A stretch of 64,000 nucleotides of DNA. Source: an uncultured Alphaproteobacteria bacterium (GTDB taxonomy: Bacteria > Pseudomonadota > Alphaproteobacteria > HIMB59 > GCA-002718135). The stretch is from assembly GCA_902522865.1 (NCBI GenBank), contig CABYXC010000002.1:1-64000 (forward strand), given 5' to 3'. This document shows positions 1 through 8,386 of this stretch, in pieces. The position numbers and the translations under genes are program-made. Every line of letters starts with the position of its first letter. The stretch's first letter is position 1. The notes beneath the pieces were generated by a model that was not told the DNA's origin, did no database searches, and was given only the letters and a program-made list of their open reading frames with translations.

Positions 1-191
1 TTTTTAATATCATTTGAGAATTCTGCATCTGAGTCATAAATGCTTTGATTTTGACATGTCATGCATCGCAACTCTAAGGTTAATTTTTTTACTCTCTCAT
101 CAATATTTTCAACTGCAAATATTTTAAAAGTAAAAAACACAAAACTTAAAATTATTATATGTAAAAATTTATAGAAGTGGCTCAATTTCAT
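1..191 (-). CDS. ccmH: Cytochrome c maturation protein CcmH, N-terminal part (cut by window edge)
   Basis: Sixty-three codons are visible before the window ends. The ATG at 191 lies inside the end of ccmG (23-base overlap). An N-terminal hydrophobic stretch (about residues 8-26) should be a signal or anchor segment. It is followed by LRCMTCQNQSIYDS (residues 41-54), the CcmH hallmark with the CxxC pair at 43 and 46. CcmH is a periplasm-facing thiol-disulfide protein that keeps apocytochrome c haem-binding cysteines reduced for ligation. The ATG was chosen because it gives an intact signal segment; no Shine-Dalgarno is obvious, so coupling to ccmG is likely. The C-terminal half and any CcmI domain lie outside the window. 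Confidence 0.9.
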   Translation of the reverse strand, partial: MKLSHFYKFLHIIILSFVFFTFKIFAVENIDERVKKLTLELRCMTCQNQSIYDSDAEFSNDIK

Positions 192-693
192 TTTTTAAAA
201 TATCCATTGTTATCGGACCCATAAATTTATAGATAATCTTACCATCTTCATTAATTAGATATGTTTCTGGTAGACCAAAAACACCAAATTCTAATGCAAT
301 TAAACCATCAGAGTCTACACCAACAAAATCGTATGGATTTCCATCATCCTTCAAATATTTTTTTGCATCAGAAGTTGGATCTTTGTGGTTAAATCCCAAC
401 AAATATAGTTCAGGATATTTTCTACGTATTTCAAAAAAAAGTGGATGCTCTATTTTACAAGGACTACACCAAGAAGCAAAAAAATTAATTAAGGTCTTCT
501 TATTTTTTATATCTTTTGTTTTGATTATATCCTTTGCATTGTACAAAGAACTACTTTCAAAAATAGGAACATCTTTATTTAAGAGTGCACTTGGCGGTTT
601 ATTAGGATCTTTACCACTTAATAAATAAACTAGTGAAAAAATACATATGATTAAAAGTACTATTAATGGTGTTAAAATAAAAATCCTACTCAT
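169..693 (-). CDS. ccmG: Thiol:disulfide interchange protein CcmG/DsbE
   Basis: A 174-residue membrane-anchored thioredoxin. One N-terminal hydrophobic segment (about residues 3-25) precedes a thioredoxin fold with the redox motif WCSPC (W75, C76, C79) and a cis-proline motif GVFGLPET (P142). In the System I cytochrome c pathway CcmG passes reducing equivalents to CcmH or directly to apocytochrome c. The gene overlaps ccmF by four bases (ATGA) and contains the start of ccmH, so the three are one translation-coupled operon. Length is normal for the family. Confidence 0.95.
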   Translation of the reverse strand: MSRIFILTPLIVLLIICIFSLVYLLSGKDPNKPPSALLNKDVPIFESSSLYNAKDIIKTKDIKNKKTLINFFASWCSPCKIEHPLFFEIRRKYPELYLLGFNHKDPTSDAKKYLKDDGNPYDFVGVDSDGLIALEFGVFGLPETYLINEDGKIIYKFMGPITMDILKNEIEPLL

Positions 694-2552
694 CTTCTAG
701 AAACTGCTATTAAACCTGCATAAACCATTATTATCACTCCAAGCCATATAAAGCTAACAAATGGATTAATTAAAACTTTTACAAACCACTCATTATTTTT
801 TTGATCACCAAGGATAAAATATATATCCTTATTCCACTGATGTAAAATACCGGCTTCAGATGTAATCATCTTTGACACTGGATAATAATTTTTTCCAGCC
901 TCTATTTCTTTTGATTGATTATTTTCAATATCAAACAAAAATTTTCCTCTTAAAGATTGAAAATTAATTTCATTAGTTGTTTCTATTTTTTCAAACAAAA
1001 CTGTTTTTCCATTTATATTAAACTTATCTCCCTCATTAAGGTTAAAATCTAGCTCATTTTGAAAAACACTAGAACAAGTGATACCAATTATAGCAATACC
1101 AACACCAATATGCGCTACATGAGGATTAATTACTTGAAAAAATTTAAAAGAAAATTTAATTTTGTACGAAGTAAATATTGCAATCATTGATGCTAATATT
1201 ATCCATAAACCTAAAAGTAGACCGATGAAACCCCATGTATTAAAGTTCAGAAAATAGGATTGTAATAGAACAACTACACTCAAAACAATAAAACTAAGAA
1301 CATATTTTTTTGAACTTTTTATTTTATTCGTTTGCCAAGATAAAATAGGCGCAATACTCATTAATAAAAAACCTGGGATCATGATGGGAATCACAGTTGA
1401 ATTAAAATAAGGACCTCCTACCGATATTCTCTTATTATACAAAACTTCAATTATAATTGGGTATATAGTTCCTAAAAGAATAGTTAAGATTGCTATAATC
1501 ATTAAAATATTATTTATTACAAGTGCTGAAACCTTATTGATAAATAACAAGTTTAAAGCATTTGATTTTTTGGGTTCTTTTAACAAAAAAACTAAAAAAC
1601 CAAATCCAGTTACAATAAAGAAAATTAGCAATATAAATATTCCTCTAGACGCATCTGCTGCAAATGAATGTACGCTTGTTAAGATTCCAGATCTTACCAA
1701 AAATGTTCCAAACACACTTAAGGAAAAACATAATATCGATAAAAAAACTATCCACTTTTTTATAGCTTGTTCGCCTCTCACCATCATTAGGGAGTGTACT
1801 AAGGCAAGTCCTGCAATCCATGGCATGAGAGAAATATTTTCAACTGGATCCCAAAACCACCAACCACCCCATCCTAATTCATAATATGCCCAATATGAAC
1901 CTAGAGCTATTCCACCAGTTAAAAAAGTCCAACTAATTAATGACCATTTCTTAGCAACATATAGCCATTCATCATCTGTATTTTGAAATAAACCAGCTAT
2001 TGCAATACTGAAAACTATAGAATAACCAACATAACCTGCATATAAAATTGGAGGATGAACAGCCAACCCAGGATCTTGTAAAATAGGATTTAAACCTAAA
2101 CCCTCATTTACTAATATTGAATTAACTAGAAAAGGATTAGAGGTAAAAACTATAAATAGACCAAACAAAATATGAAGAAAAGCTTGTATAATCAAAGTTA
2201 ATTTCTGAAAGTCATCTTCTATATTCTTAGTAAAAGAAAAAAAGAAGCTAAAGATAGATAATATACAAAGCCACAGAAGCATCGAACCTTCATGATTCCC
2301 CCAAGTACCTGAAATTTTATATATTAATGGTTTATTTGAGTGAGAGTTTTGAAAGACATTATAATTTGAGAAATCAGATATTACATAGGCATACATCAAT
2401 GAAAAAAAAGATAATAAGGTTAACAAGGATGAAAGGCGAATAAAAAAGTTAAATTTCTGTTTTTGAAATTTAAATATGTATCTAGATAAAAATAAATAAA
2501 AATTAATAACTATGGCAAAAATTAAGCTTAAAAATCCAACTAATGAACTCAT
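690..2552 (-). CDS. ccmF: Haem lyase subunit CcmF
   Basis: A 620-residue polytopic membrane protein, slightly shorter than the usual 640-660. The tryptophan-rich WWD motif WGGWWFWDPVEN (residues 228-239) defines the family and faces the periplasm. The HPP at 166-168 and surrounding conserved loops are also typical. CcmF, with CcmG and CcmH, takes haem from holo-CcmE and ligates it to apocytochrome c. It overlaps ccmE (upstream) and ccmG (downstream) by four bases each. No missing motif or frame disruption is seen. Confidence 0.96.
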   Translation of the reverse strand: MSSLVGFLSLIFAIVINFYLFLSRYIFKFQKQKFNFFIRLSSLLTLLSFFSLMYAYVISDFSNYNVFQNSHSNKPLIYKISGTWGNHEGSMLLWLCILSIFSFFFSFTKNIEDDFQKLTLIIQAFLHILFGLFIVFTSNPFLVNSILVNEGLGLNPILQDPGLAVHPPILYAGYVGYSIVFSIAIAGLFQNTDDEWLYVAKKWSLISWTFLTGGIALGSYWAYYELGWGGWWFWDPVENISLMPWIAGLALVHSLMMVRGEQAIKKWIVFLSILCFSLSVFGTFLVRSGILTSVHSFAADASRGIFILLIFFIVTGFGFLVFLLKEPKKSNALNLLFINKVSALVINNILMIIAILTILLGTIYPIIIEVLYNKRISVGGPYFNSTVIPIMIPGFLLMSIAPILSWQTNKIKSSKKYVLSFIVLSVVVLLQSYFLNFNTWGFIGLLLGLWIILASMIAIFTSYKIKFSFKFFQVINPHVAHIGVGIAIIGITCSSVFQNELDFNLNEGDKFNINGKTVLFEKIETTNEINFQSLRGKFLFDIENNQSKEIEAGKNYYPVSKMITSEAGILHQWNKDIYFILGDQKNNEWFVKVLINPFVSFIWLGVIIMVYAGLIAVSRR

Positions 2553-2989
2553 TTATATTTTTTATTCCAATAACCTGTATCTTTCAGATCTTCTTTTATT
2601 GATGCTGGCATATAATTTTCATCATGTTTTGCAAAAACATTGGTTGCATTAAAGATATTTTTATCAACAAAAGCACCCTCTATCACTGCACCTTGTCCTT
2701 CTCTAAATAAATCAGGAAGAATCCCATTAAAAGTAACAACTATAGATTTTTTTTCATCAGTAATTCTAAATTTAAATGAACTTGAAGAAATTTTATTAAA
2801 GCTATCATTTTCTACAAAACCACCTATTCTAATTATTTTATTTATTGTGATATTTGATTTATCAATTTCAGATGGTGTATAAAAATATGATACATTTTCT
2901 CTGGTATTATATAAAATTAGTAAAACAGCACTTAGTATTATAGCCAAAGTAAGCAAAATTAGAAGCAATCTTTGAAAGCGTAAACTCAT
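2549..2989 (-). CDS. ccmE: Haem chaperone CcmE
   Basis: A 146-residue membrane-anchored haem chaperone. A hydrophobic N-terminal anchor (about residues 8-27) is followed by a beta-barrel OB-like domain and the family motif AKHDENYMP, whose histidine H122 is the expected covalent haem attachment site. CcmE receives haem through CcmABCD and carries it to CcmF. It starts on an ATG that overlaps the stop codon of the small ccmD gene (ATGA), and it overlaps ccmF by four bases at its other end. Confidence 0.95.
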   Translation of the reverse strand: MSLRFQRLLLILLTLAIILSAVLLILYNTRENVSYFYTPSEIDKSNITINKIIRIGGFVENDSFNKISSSSFKFRITDEKKSIVVTFNGILPDLFREGQGAVIEGAFVDKNIFNATNVFAKHDENYMPASIKEDLKDTGYWNKKYK

Positions 2990-3090
2990 TTACTTTTTAT
3001 TCTTCTAAATTTTAAGTAACTAAAAAAAAATAACAAAAAAATTAAAAGAAAGGTTGTAATATAAGATCCTAAAATATACCAAAAATACAT
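2986..3090 (-). CDS. ccmD: Haem exporter small subunit CcmD
   Basis: A 34-residue reading frame that standard length cut-offs miss. It reads MYFWYILGSYITTF..., then a run of Leu, Ile and Phe forming one membrane span (about residues 6-24), and ends in a basic tail (KFRRIKSK). CcmD proteins are short single-span proteins with a YxWxxxGSY-like start and a basic cytoplasmic tail, and they sit between ccmC and ccmE exactly as here. CcmD helps release holo-CcmE from CcmC. The stop codon overlaps the ccmE start (ATGA), which supports real translation. The remaining doubt concerns the exact start only. Confidence 0.85.
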   Translation of the reverse strand: MYFWYILGSYITTFLLIFLLFFFSYLKFRRIKSK

Positions 3091-3151
3091 AGTTTCTAAT
3101 ATCAAAAATATTTAGGAATGATACTTAATCAAATGGACTAAAAGTCACAAA

Positions 3152-3850
3152 TTAACCTAGATTAGATTTTCTTGAAATTATCTCTGTTTTTATTCTTAAA
3201 ATAGCTATTGATAAGCCAATTGATATAAATGCTAATGTCATAATTATTAATGGTGTCATCATTGAAGGATCAATGCTAGGCTTTGATAATTTACTTATTG
3301 TTGCAGGTTGATGTAGTGTATTCCACCAATCAACAGAAAATTTAACTATTGGCAGGTTGACTGATCCAACAAGAATAAATATGGCAACAACTTTTTCTCT
3401 TACATTTCTATTTTCAATAGATAAATTCATAAAAATTATTATTAGGTAAATAATAAAAAGTATTGCCACGGAGGTTAAACGTGCATCCCATACCCACCAA
3501 GTACCCCACATAGGTTTTCCCCATAAAGATCCACTTATTACACATATTAAAGTAAAAACTGCTCCTATTGGAGCAACCGCAGTATTAAAAATAAAACCAA
3601 ATGGTATTCTAAAAGCAAGTGCTGCAATACTATAAAGAGTCATTATTGCATAAGTTAGCAGAGCTAACCATGCGCTTGGGACATGTACATACATTATTCT
3701 TACCGTTGATCCTTGCTGATAATCATCTGGCGAAAGATAAAAAGAAAACAATAATCCTAAAGCAAACAATAAGATTGATAGAATCAATACTGGCTTAAAT
3801 ATATAATCAGCCAACTCATTAAATTTACTTGGATTAACTAAAAATTTCAT
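3152..3850 (-). CDS. ccmC: Haem-handling membrane protein CcmC
   Basis: A 232-residue protein with about six membrane spans. The WWD motif WGTWWVWDARL (residues 115-125) and the histidines in VHVPSAW (H56) and in the WWNTLHQ segment match the haem ligands of the family. CcmC presents haem to CcmE and forms a complex with CcmA, CcmB and CcmD. It begins two bases from the ccmB stop and is followed, 61 bases on, by ccmD. It looks intact. Confidence 0.95.
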   Translation of the reverse strand: MKFLVNPSKFNELADYIFKPVLILSILLFALGLLFSFYLSPDDYQQGSTVRIMYVHVPSAWLALLTYAIMTLYSIAALAFRIPFGFIFNTAVAPIGAVFTLICVISGSLWGKPMWGTWWVWDARLTSVAILFIIYLIIIFMNLSIENRNVREKVVAIFILVGSVNLPIVKFSVDWWNTLHQPATISKLSKPSIDPSMMTPLIIMTLAFISIGLSIAILRIKTEIISRKSNLG

Positions 3851-3851
3851 A

Positions 3852-4523
3852 TCAATTATTTTCTATTGAAAGTTTAAGGCACAAACCGCTTGCCCAAGGA
3901 TTTATAGCAAAAACAATTAATAATATTCCAAATAATATACTTATAAGAGAATTAAAGCTTTCTTCTATATTAATAATACTTACAGAAAAAATAATTATCG
4001 GAATACTAAATATCATAACTATTACACTACCTAGAAGAAAATTTCTCTGATTCATCAGGTTCATTGAAGATGAAATTGAACCTAGACATGATAGAGTTAA
4101 AGATCCCACCGCAAAACTGGCTACCAAGTAGATAATTTTGTCATTTGCAATATTTAATATGATACATGCTATCGGTATAGATAATAAAAAAGGCACTTGT
4201 ACAAACAAAAAATGGGAAAAAGTTTTTAAAATAGCAATAAAACCAAAACTAAATCCATTTAAATGCATAATCAACAGACTACCATTCTCAAAATCATCTT
4301 GATAAAACTTCCTTAATGATAATGTTGAACTTAATAATAACAATGTCCACACAATTCCTATACTTAAAGTAGAAATCTTTTCCTTGTCTGGTCCAATAGA
4401 AAAAATAAATATAAAAATTGATACAAAGAAAAAAATTATATTTGTTAAAATATCTTGAAAGCCACTTAGATTTAATTTGTACTCTCTGTAATAAAAAGAA
4501 ATTATTTTATTTAAAATTATCAT
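3852..4523 (-). CDS. ccmB: ABC transporter permease CcmB
   Basis: A 223-residue polytopic membrane protein with about six hydrophobic segments. The N-terminal REYKLNLSG region and the segment FYQDDFENGSLLIM match CcmB of cytochrome c maturation. CcmB pairs with the ATPase CcmA; ATP hydrolysis by CcmAB is needed to release holo-CcmE from CcmC. The gene lies five bases after ccmA and directly before ccmC on the same strand. Confidence 0.92.
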   Translation of the reverse strand: MIILNKIISFYYREYKLNLSGFQDILTNIIFFFVSIFIFIFSIGPDKEKISTLSIGIVWTLLLLSSTLSLRKFYQDDFENGSLLIMHLNGFSFGFIAILKTFSHFLFVQVPFLLSIPIACIILNIANDKIIYLVASFAVGSLTLSCLGSISSSMNLMNQRNFLLGSVIVMIFSIPIIIFSVSIINIEESFNSLISILFGILLIVFAINPWASGLCLKLSIENN

Positions 4524-4528
4524 TTTGT

Positions 4529-5134
4529 TTATAATAGAATTTCTTCTGAAACATTGATTTCTGACTTTTGATGAGAACTAAATATTATAGAACCTTCTTT
4601 AGAGCGATGATCTTCAAAAGTCTGACCTAATACCTCAATTGATTCACTATCTAAGTTAGACAAAGGTTCGTCTAAAATCCAAATTTTTTTGTTTTCTAAA
4701 ATCAGTCTTAAAAACTCCAATTTCTTTATTTCCCCAAATGATAATGAATTTACTTTTTGAAATAAATAAGTATCTAATTTTAAAGTACTTAAAATATTCT
4801 CAATTTGAGAATCACTAATATTTGATAAAAATATTCTTTTCCAAATATTAATATTTTCCTGAACTGATAACTTGCCTAAACTCGATGTTTTGTCAGCAAT
4901 ATATGTAACATTATTAAAAAAATTGTATAAATTTTTTTTTAATAATTTTCCTTTCCAATATATTGCACCAGCCGAAGGTTCTATTAGGTTAAGCATTGCT
5001 TTTAATAATGTAGTTTTTCCAGAACCATTTTTACCTTTTAATAAAATTATTTTTCCAGATCCAACAGCTAGATTAATATTCTCAAATATTTTTTTATTTG
5101 ATCTTTCAATAGATAAGTCTTTAACAAGTATCAT
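4529..5134 (-). CDS. ccmA: ABC transporter ATPase CcmA
   Basis: A 201-residue ABC ATPase. The Walker A is GKNGSGKT (34-41), the signature is LSFGE (131-135, a common variant of LSGGQ), and the Walker B is WILDEP (152-157). It powers the CcmABCD haem-handling complex. It is the first gene of the minus-strand ccm run and is separated from the upstream lysine-repeat gene by two terminators, so the operon probably has its own promoter close to 5140-5170. Size is typical for CcmA. Confidence 0.95.
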   Translation of the reverse strand: MILVKDLSIERSNKKIFENINLAVGSGKIILLKGKNGSGKTTLLKAMLNLIEPSAGAIYWKGKLLKKNLYNFFNNVTYIADKTSSLGKLSVQENINIWKRIFLSNISDSQIENILSTLKLDTYLFQKVNSLSFGEIKKLEFLRLILENKKIWILDEPLSNLDSESIEVLGQTFEDHRSKEGSIIFSSHQKSEINVSEEILL

Positions 5135-5172
5135 TATTTAGATCTAATTAATTTTTGATTTAAAACAATAAA

Positions 5173-5195
5173 AAAACGGGGCAGAACCCCGTTTT
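5173..5195 (-). terminator. Rho-independent terminator (AAAACGGGG stem)
   Basis: A perfect 9-bp inverted repeat, AAAACGGGG / CCCCGTTTT, encloses the loop CAGAA. Read on the minus strand it is followed by a run of seven T residues, so it should end transcripts coming from the lysine-repeat gene before ccmA. It is one of very few GC-rich stems in the window. Confidence 0.85.
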
Positions 5196-5220
5196 ATCTT
5201 TTTGAAAAAGATAAGAAAAA

Positions 5221-5243
5221 GAAAACTTTAAATTAAAGTTTTC
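5221..5243 (-). terminator. Second, AT-rich terminator hairpin after the lysine-repeat gene
   Basis: The inverted repeat GAAAACTTTAA / TTAAAGTTTTC lies 20 bases past the stop codon of the lysine-repeat gene. On the minus strand it is followed by TTTTTCTT. Together with the GC-rich hairpin at 5173 it makes a tandem terminator. The stem is weak in GC, so it may act more as a 3' end stabiliser. Confidence 0.6.
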
Positions 5244-5262
5244 TTGAAAAAAAGAAATATTA

Positions 5263-5436
5263 CTATCTTCTCTTCTTCTTCTTAGCAGCTTTTTTCTTTT
5301 TCTTTTTAGGAGCTGCTTTTTTCTTTTTTTTAGGAGCAGCTTTTTTCTTTTTCTTTTTAGGAGCTGCTTTTTTCTTTTTCTTAGGAGCTGCTTTTTTCTT
5401 TTTCTTTGGAGCAGCTTTCTTTTTCTTCTTAGCCAT
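5263..5436 (-). CDS. Small lysine-repeat protein (KKKKKAAP repeats)
   Basis: A 57-residue protein that is almost a pure repeat: MA, then blocks of five or six lysines separated by AAP five times and AA once, ending KKKKRR. Thirty-six of the 57 residues are lysine. The start at 5436 is set by a good Shine-Dalgarno (AAGGAG, six bases upstream); a longer in-frame opening back to 5547 has no such support. It has its own candidate promoter (5497-5525), a hairpin in the leader and two terminators behind it, so it looks like a monocistronic and well expressed gene. Histone-H1-like tails and AlgP-type proteins share this composition, which suggests nucleic acid binding or compaction. That is inference: no enzyme domain is present. 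Confidence 0.8.
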   Translation of the reverse strand: MAKKKKKAAPKKKKKAAPKKKKKAAPKKKKKKAAPKKKKKAAPKKKKKKAAKKKKRR

Positions 5437-5463
5437 AAAATACTCCTTGTATTTTGTTACCCC

Positions 5464-5479
5464 GGAGGAACCTCCCTCC
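5464..5479 (-). promoter_or_regulatory. Leader hairpin GGAGG/CCTCC upstream of the lysine-repeat gene
   Basis: In the minus-strand transcript GGAGG, a six-base loop GAGGTT and CCTCC form a GC-rich stem, followed by GGGGTAAC, about 28 bases before the start codon. In such an AT-rich genome this cluster stands out. It contains several Shine-Dalgarno-like GGAGG runs that pair with CCTCC, so it could influence ribosome access or RNA stability. The function is not known. Confidence 0.45.
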
Positions 5480-5483
5480 ATTA

Positions 5484-5494
5484 TCACTAAGTGA
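5484..5494. promoter_or_regulatory. Short palindrome TCACTAAGTGA at the likely transcription start
   Basis: A perfect inverted repeat with five-base arms and one central base. It lies two bases downstream of the candidate -10 box of the lysine-repeat gene, where a repressor operator would overlap the start of transcription. Support is positional only. Confidence 0.3.
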
Positions 5495-5496
5495 CA

Positions 5497-5525
5497 ATTA
5501 TAAAAGGCTAGACATTTATTCCCAA
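5497..5525 (-). promoter_or_regulatory. Candidate sigma-70 type promoter for the lysine-repeat gene
   Basis: On the minus strand TTGGGA (5520-5525) and TATAAT (5497-5502) are separated by exactly 17 bases. The perfect -10 box and spacing place the transcription start near 5490 and give a leader of about 55 bases containing the GGAGG hairpin. The rest of the 303-base gap up to acnA at 5740 shows no further gene or clear RNA. Confidence 0.55.
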
Positions 5526-5739
5526 AACTTACGCTTAAAGTCAACAATATAGCAATATTATGAAATAAATTTGATTTTAGAATTAAATAATTAATATTAA
5601 AAAAATTAACTTAGTATAAAAAAAATTAATAAAGTAAATTTATGTTTTTTGGCAGAAAACTAATAATAAATAAACATTTTGCTATACAAAAATTTATCTT
5701 CATACTATTTAAATATTATAATTATTAATCAATTTTAGC

Positions 5740-8382
5740 ATGAAAAATATAAATTCTTTTAATTCTGAAGATATAATTGAGATAAATAAACAAAAATTTA
5801 AATACTTTGATTTAAATAAAGCCGCAGAGTATTTTGATTTTGATCTTAGCAAAACTCCAATTTCAATTAAAATAATAATTGAAAATCTTCTTAGAAATGA
5901 AGATGGGGAGAATATTAATAAAGAAATGATTTCTAAGGTTTTCGCTTCATTAAAACAAATTAAAAAACAAGAAGAAAAAATTGAAATAGCTTTTTTCCCA
6001 ACGCGAGTTTTAATGCAAGATTTTACAGGTGTACCTGCTGTTGCCGATCTTGCTGCCATGCGAAATGCATTAAAATCAAGAGGAATTGAACCAAAAAAAA
6101 TTAATCCACTATCTAGAGTAGATCTGGTTATTGATCATTCAGTTATGGTGGATAATTATAAAGATAATAATGCCCTGAAAGAAAATGTTAAAAAGGAATT
6201 TGAAAGAAATAAAGAAAGATATGAATTTCTAAAATGGGGGCAAAGTTCGTTTGATAACTTTTACCTTGTACCTCCTGGAGCAGGAATTTGCCATCAAGTA
6301 AATTTAGAAAATATAGCAAAAACAATATGGTTAAAAGAAATTGATAATCAAAGCTATTTGTATCCAGATTCTGTAGTAGGCACCGATAGTCATACAACAA
6401 TGGTTAATTCTCTTTCAGTTTTAGGATGGGGAGTTGGAGGAATAGAGGCCGAGGCAGCTATGCTAGGCCAAGCAATTTCAATGAATATTCCTGATGTAAT
6501 TGGTTTTGAACTTAAAGGATCATTAAAGGAAGGAATTACTGCAACTGATTTAGTTTTATCTATTACTAAAATTTTAAGGGATAAAGGTGTTGTTGGCAAG
6601 TTTGTAGAATTTTATGGATCAGGTTTAATAAATTTATCATTAGCTGACCGAGCAACAATTTCTAATATGGCTCCAGAATATGGTGCAACTTGTGGTTTTT
6701 TTCCAACAGATGAAGAAACAATAAATTATTTAAAACTAACGGGAAAAGATAAAAAACACTTAAATATTGTTGAAGAATACTCAAAAAAACAAACCCTTTG
6801 GGCTGATGAAAATTATGCCCCTGAATATTCAGATCAAATATTGTTAAATCTAGATTCAATAGAACCTTCCTTAGCCGGACCAAAAAGACCACAAGATAAA
6901 ATTCTTTTAAAAGAAGTTCCAATTGAATTTAGTAAGATAGACAATCAAAAAATTAATAATAAAAATAAATTAAATACTGGTGATATTGTAATTGCAGCAA
7001 TTACTAGTTGCACAAATACATCTAACCCCAATGTAATGATAGCAGCAGGACTAGTTGCTAAAAAAGCAATTGATTTTGGTTTAGAGGTTAAGCCTTGGGT
7101 TAAAACCAGTTTAGCTCCAGGTAGTAAAGTTGTTAGCGACTATCTCAATAAAGCTGGATTAACAAAATACCTTGATATTCTAGGTTTTAATACCGTTGGC
7201 TATGGATGTACAACTTGTATTGGTAATTCTGGCCCTCTAGATGAATGGGTATCTGAAGAAGTTAAAAAAAATAATTTAACTGTTTGTTCAGTTTTATCTG
7301 GAAATAGAAACTTTGAAGGAAGAGTTCACCAAGAAGTTAAAGCTAATTTTCTTGCTTCACCTCCACTTGTAGTAGCATATGCTATTACAGGTAATATTAA
7401 TGTTAATCTTACATCTGATTCTTTAGGCAAATCTAAATCTGGAAAAGATATTTATTTAAAGGACTTATGGCCGACAAACAAAGAAATTAATCAAACACTT
7501 AATTTATGTTTATCTCCAGAAATGTTTAAAGAAAGATATCAAGAAATTTACAAAGGTGACGATAACTGGAAATCAATTAATTATTCTAAAAATACCACCT
7601 ATGATTGGAATGACTCTAGCACATATATAAAACATCCACCTTTCTTTGATGCAAAAAATAAATTTGAATTGAAAGATATTAAAGATGCAAGAATATTAGC
7701 ATTATTAGGTGATAGTGTAACAACAGACCATATTTCACCCGCTGGAAGCATAAAAGATAGTAGTCCTGCAGGAATTTATTTAACAGAAAGACAAATTAAT
7801 TCTAGAAATTTTAATTCATACGGATCTAGACGTGGTAATCATGAGATTATGATGAGAGGTACTTTTGCAAATATAAGAATTAAAAATCAGATCTTAGAAA
7901 ATATTGAAGGAGGTTATACCAAATCCTTTCTTTCTAATAAACAAATGTCAATATATGATGCAGCTCAAGAATATATAAAAAGTAGCATTGATACAGTTAT
8001 AATTGCAGGAAAAGAATATGGCACCGGATCATCAAGAGATTGGGCTGCTAAGGGCACAAGACTTTTAGGTGTTAGAGCAGTAATTGCAGAAAGTTTTGAA
8101 AGAATACATAGATCTAATTTGATTGGAATGGGAGTTTTACCTTTAGAATTTGTTAATAATCAAAATAGAATAAATCTTAATATTATTGGAGAAGAAACCG
8201 TCTCCATATCTGGTTTGTCAGAATTGAAACCTGGAATTATGTTAAATTGTGAAGTTAATTCTACGGTAACTAAAAGTATAAATTTAAAGTGTAGAATAGA
8301 TACAAATAAAGAACTTGAATATTACAAAGCTGGAGGAATTTTAAATTACGTTCTAAATGAAATAATATCAGACGCAGCATAA
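5740..8382 (+). CDS. acnA: Aconitate hydratase A
   Basis: An 880-residue aconitase that interconverts citrate and isocitrate in the TCA cycle in the cytoplasm. The three [4Fe-4S] cysteines are visible: C424 in TSCTNTSNP, and C490 and C493 in GYGCTTCIGNSG. Their spacing (66 and 3) equals that of E. coli AcnA. The swivel-domain motif GSSRDWAAKG lies near the C terminus. Aconitase beside the ccm genes, on the opposite strand, is a familiar alphaproteobacterial arrangement. The 5' flank is AT-rich and no convincing promoter box was picked. Confidence 0.97.
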   Translation: MKNINSFNSEDIIEINKQKFKYFDLNKAAEYFDFDLSKTPISIKIIIENLLRNEDGENINKEMISKVFASLKQIKKQEEKIEIAFFPTRVLMQDFTGVPAVADLAAMRNALKSRGIEPKKINPLSRVDLVIDHSVMVDNYKDNNALKENVKKEFERNKERYEFLKWGQSSFDNFYLVPPGAGICHQVNLENIAKTIWLKEIDNQSYLYPDSVVGTDSHTTMVNSLSVLGWGVGGIEAEAAMLGQAISMNIPDVIGFELKGSLKEGITATDLVLSITKILRDKGVVGKFVEFYGSGLINLSLADRATISNMAPEYGATCGFFPTDEETINYLKLTGKDKKHLNIVEEYSKKQTLWADENYAPEYSDQILLNLDSIEPSLAGPKRPQDKILLKEVPIEFSKIDNQKINNKNKLNTGDIVIAAITSCTNTSNPNVMIAAGLVAKKAIDFGLEVKPWVKTSLAPGSKVVSDYLNKAGLTKYLDILGFNTVGYGCTTCIGNSGPLDEWVSEEVKKNNLTVCSVLSGNRNFEGRVHQEVKANFLASPPLVVAYAITGNINVNLTSDSLGKSKSGKDIYLKDLWPTNKEINQTLNLCLSPEMFKERYQEIYKGDDNWKSINYSKNTTYDWNDSSTYIKHPPFFDAKNKFELKDIKDARILALLGDSVTTDHISPAGSIKDSSPAGIYLTERQINSRNFNSYGSRRGNHEIMMRGTFANIRIKNQILENIEGGYTKSFLSNKQMSIYDAAQEYIKSSIDTVIIAGKEYGTGSSRDWAAKGTRLLGVRAVIAESFERIHRSNLIGMGVLPLEFVNNQNRINLNIIGEETVSISGLSELKPGIMLNCEVNSTVTKSINLKCRIDTNKELEYYKAGGILNYVLNEIISDAA

Positions 8383-8386
8383 TTTC

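Noticed and set aside
1537-1884. Plus-strand frame of 115 codons inside ccmF
   Set aside because: Shadow of the conserved ccmF gene with no recognisable domain or ribosome site.
5276-5430. Regular repeats that could look like a CRISPR array
   Set aside because: They are codon repeats of a lysine-rich protein with a unit of 24 to 27 bases and no distinct spacers.
5437-5547. N-terminal extension of the lysine-repeat protein to 5547
   Set aside because: The extension crosses the candidate promoter and hairpin, and the Shine-Dalgarno points to the ATG at 5436.
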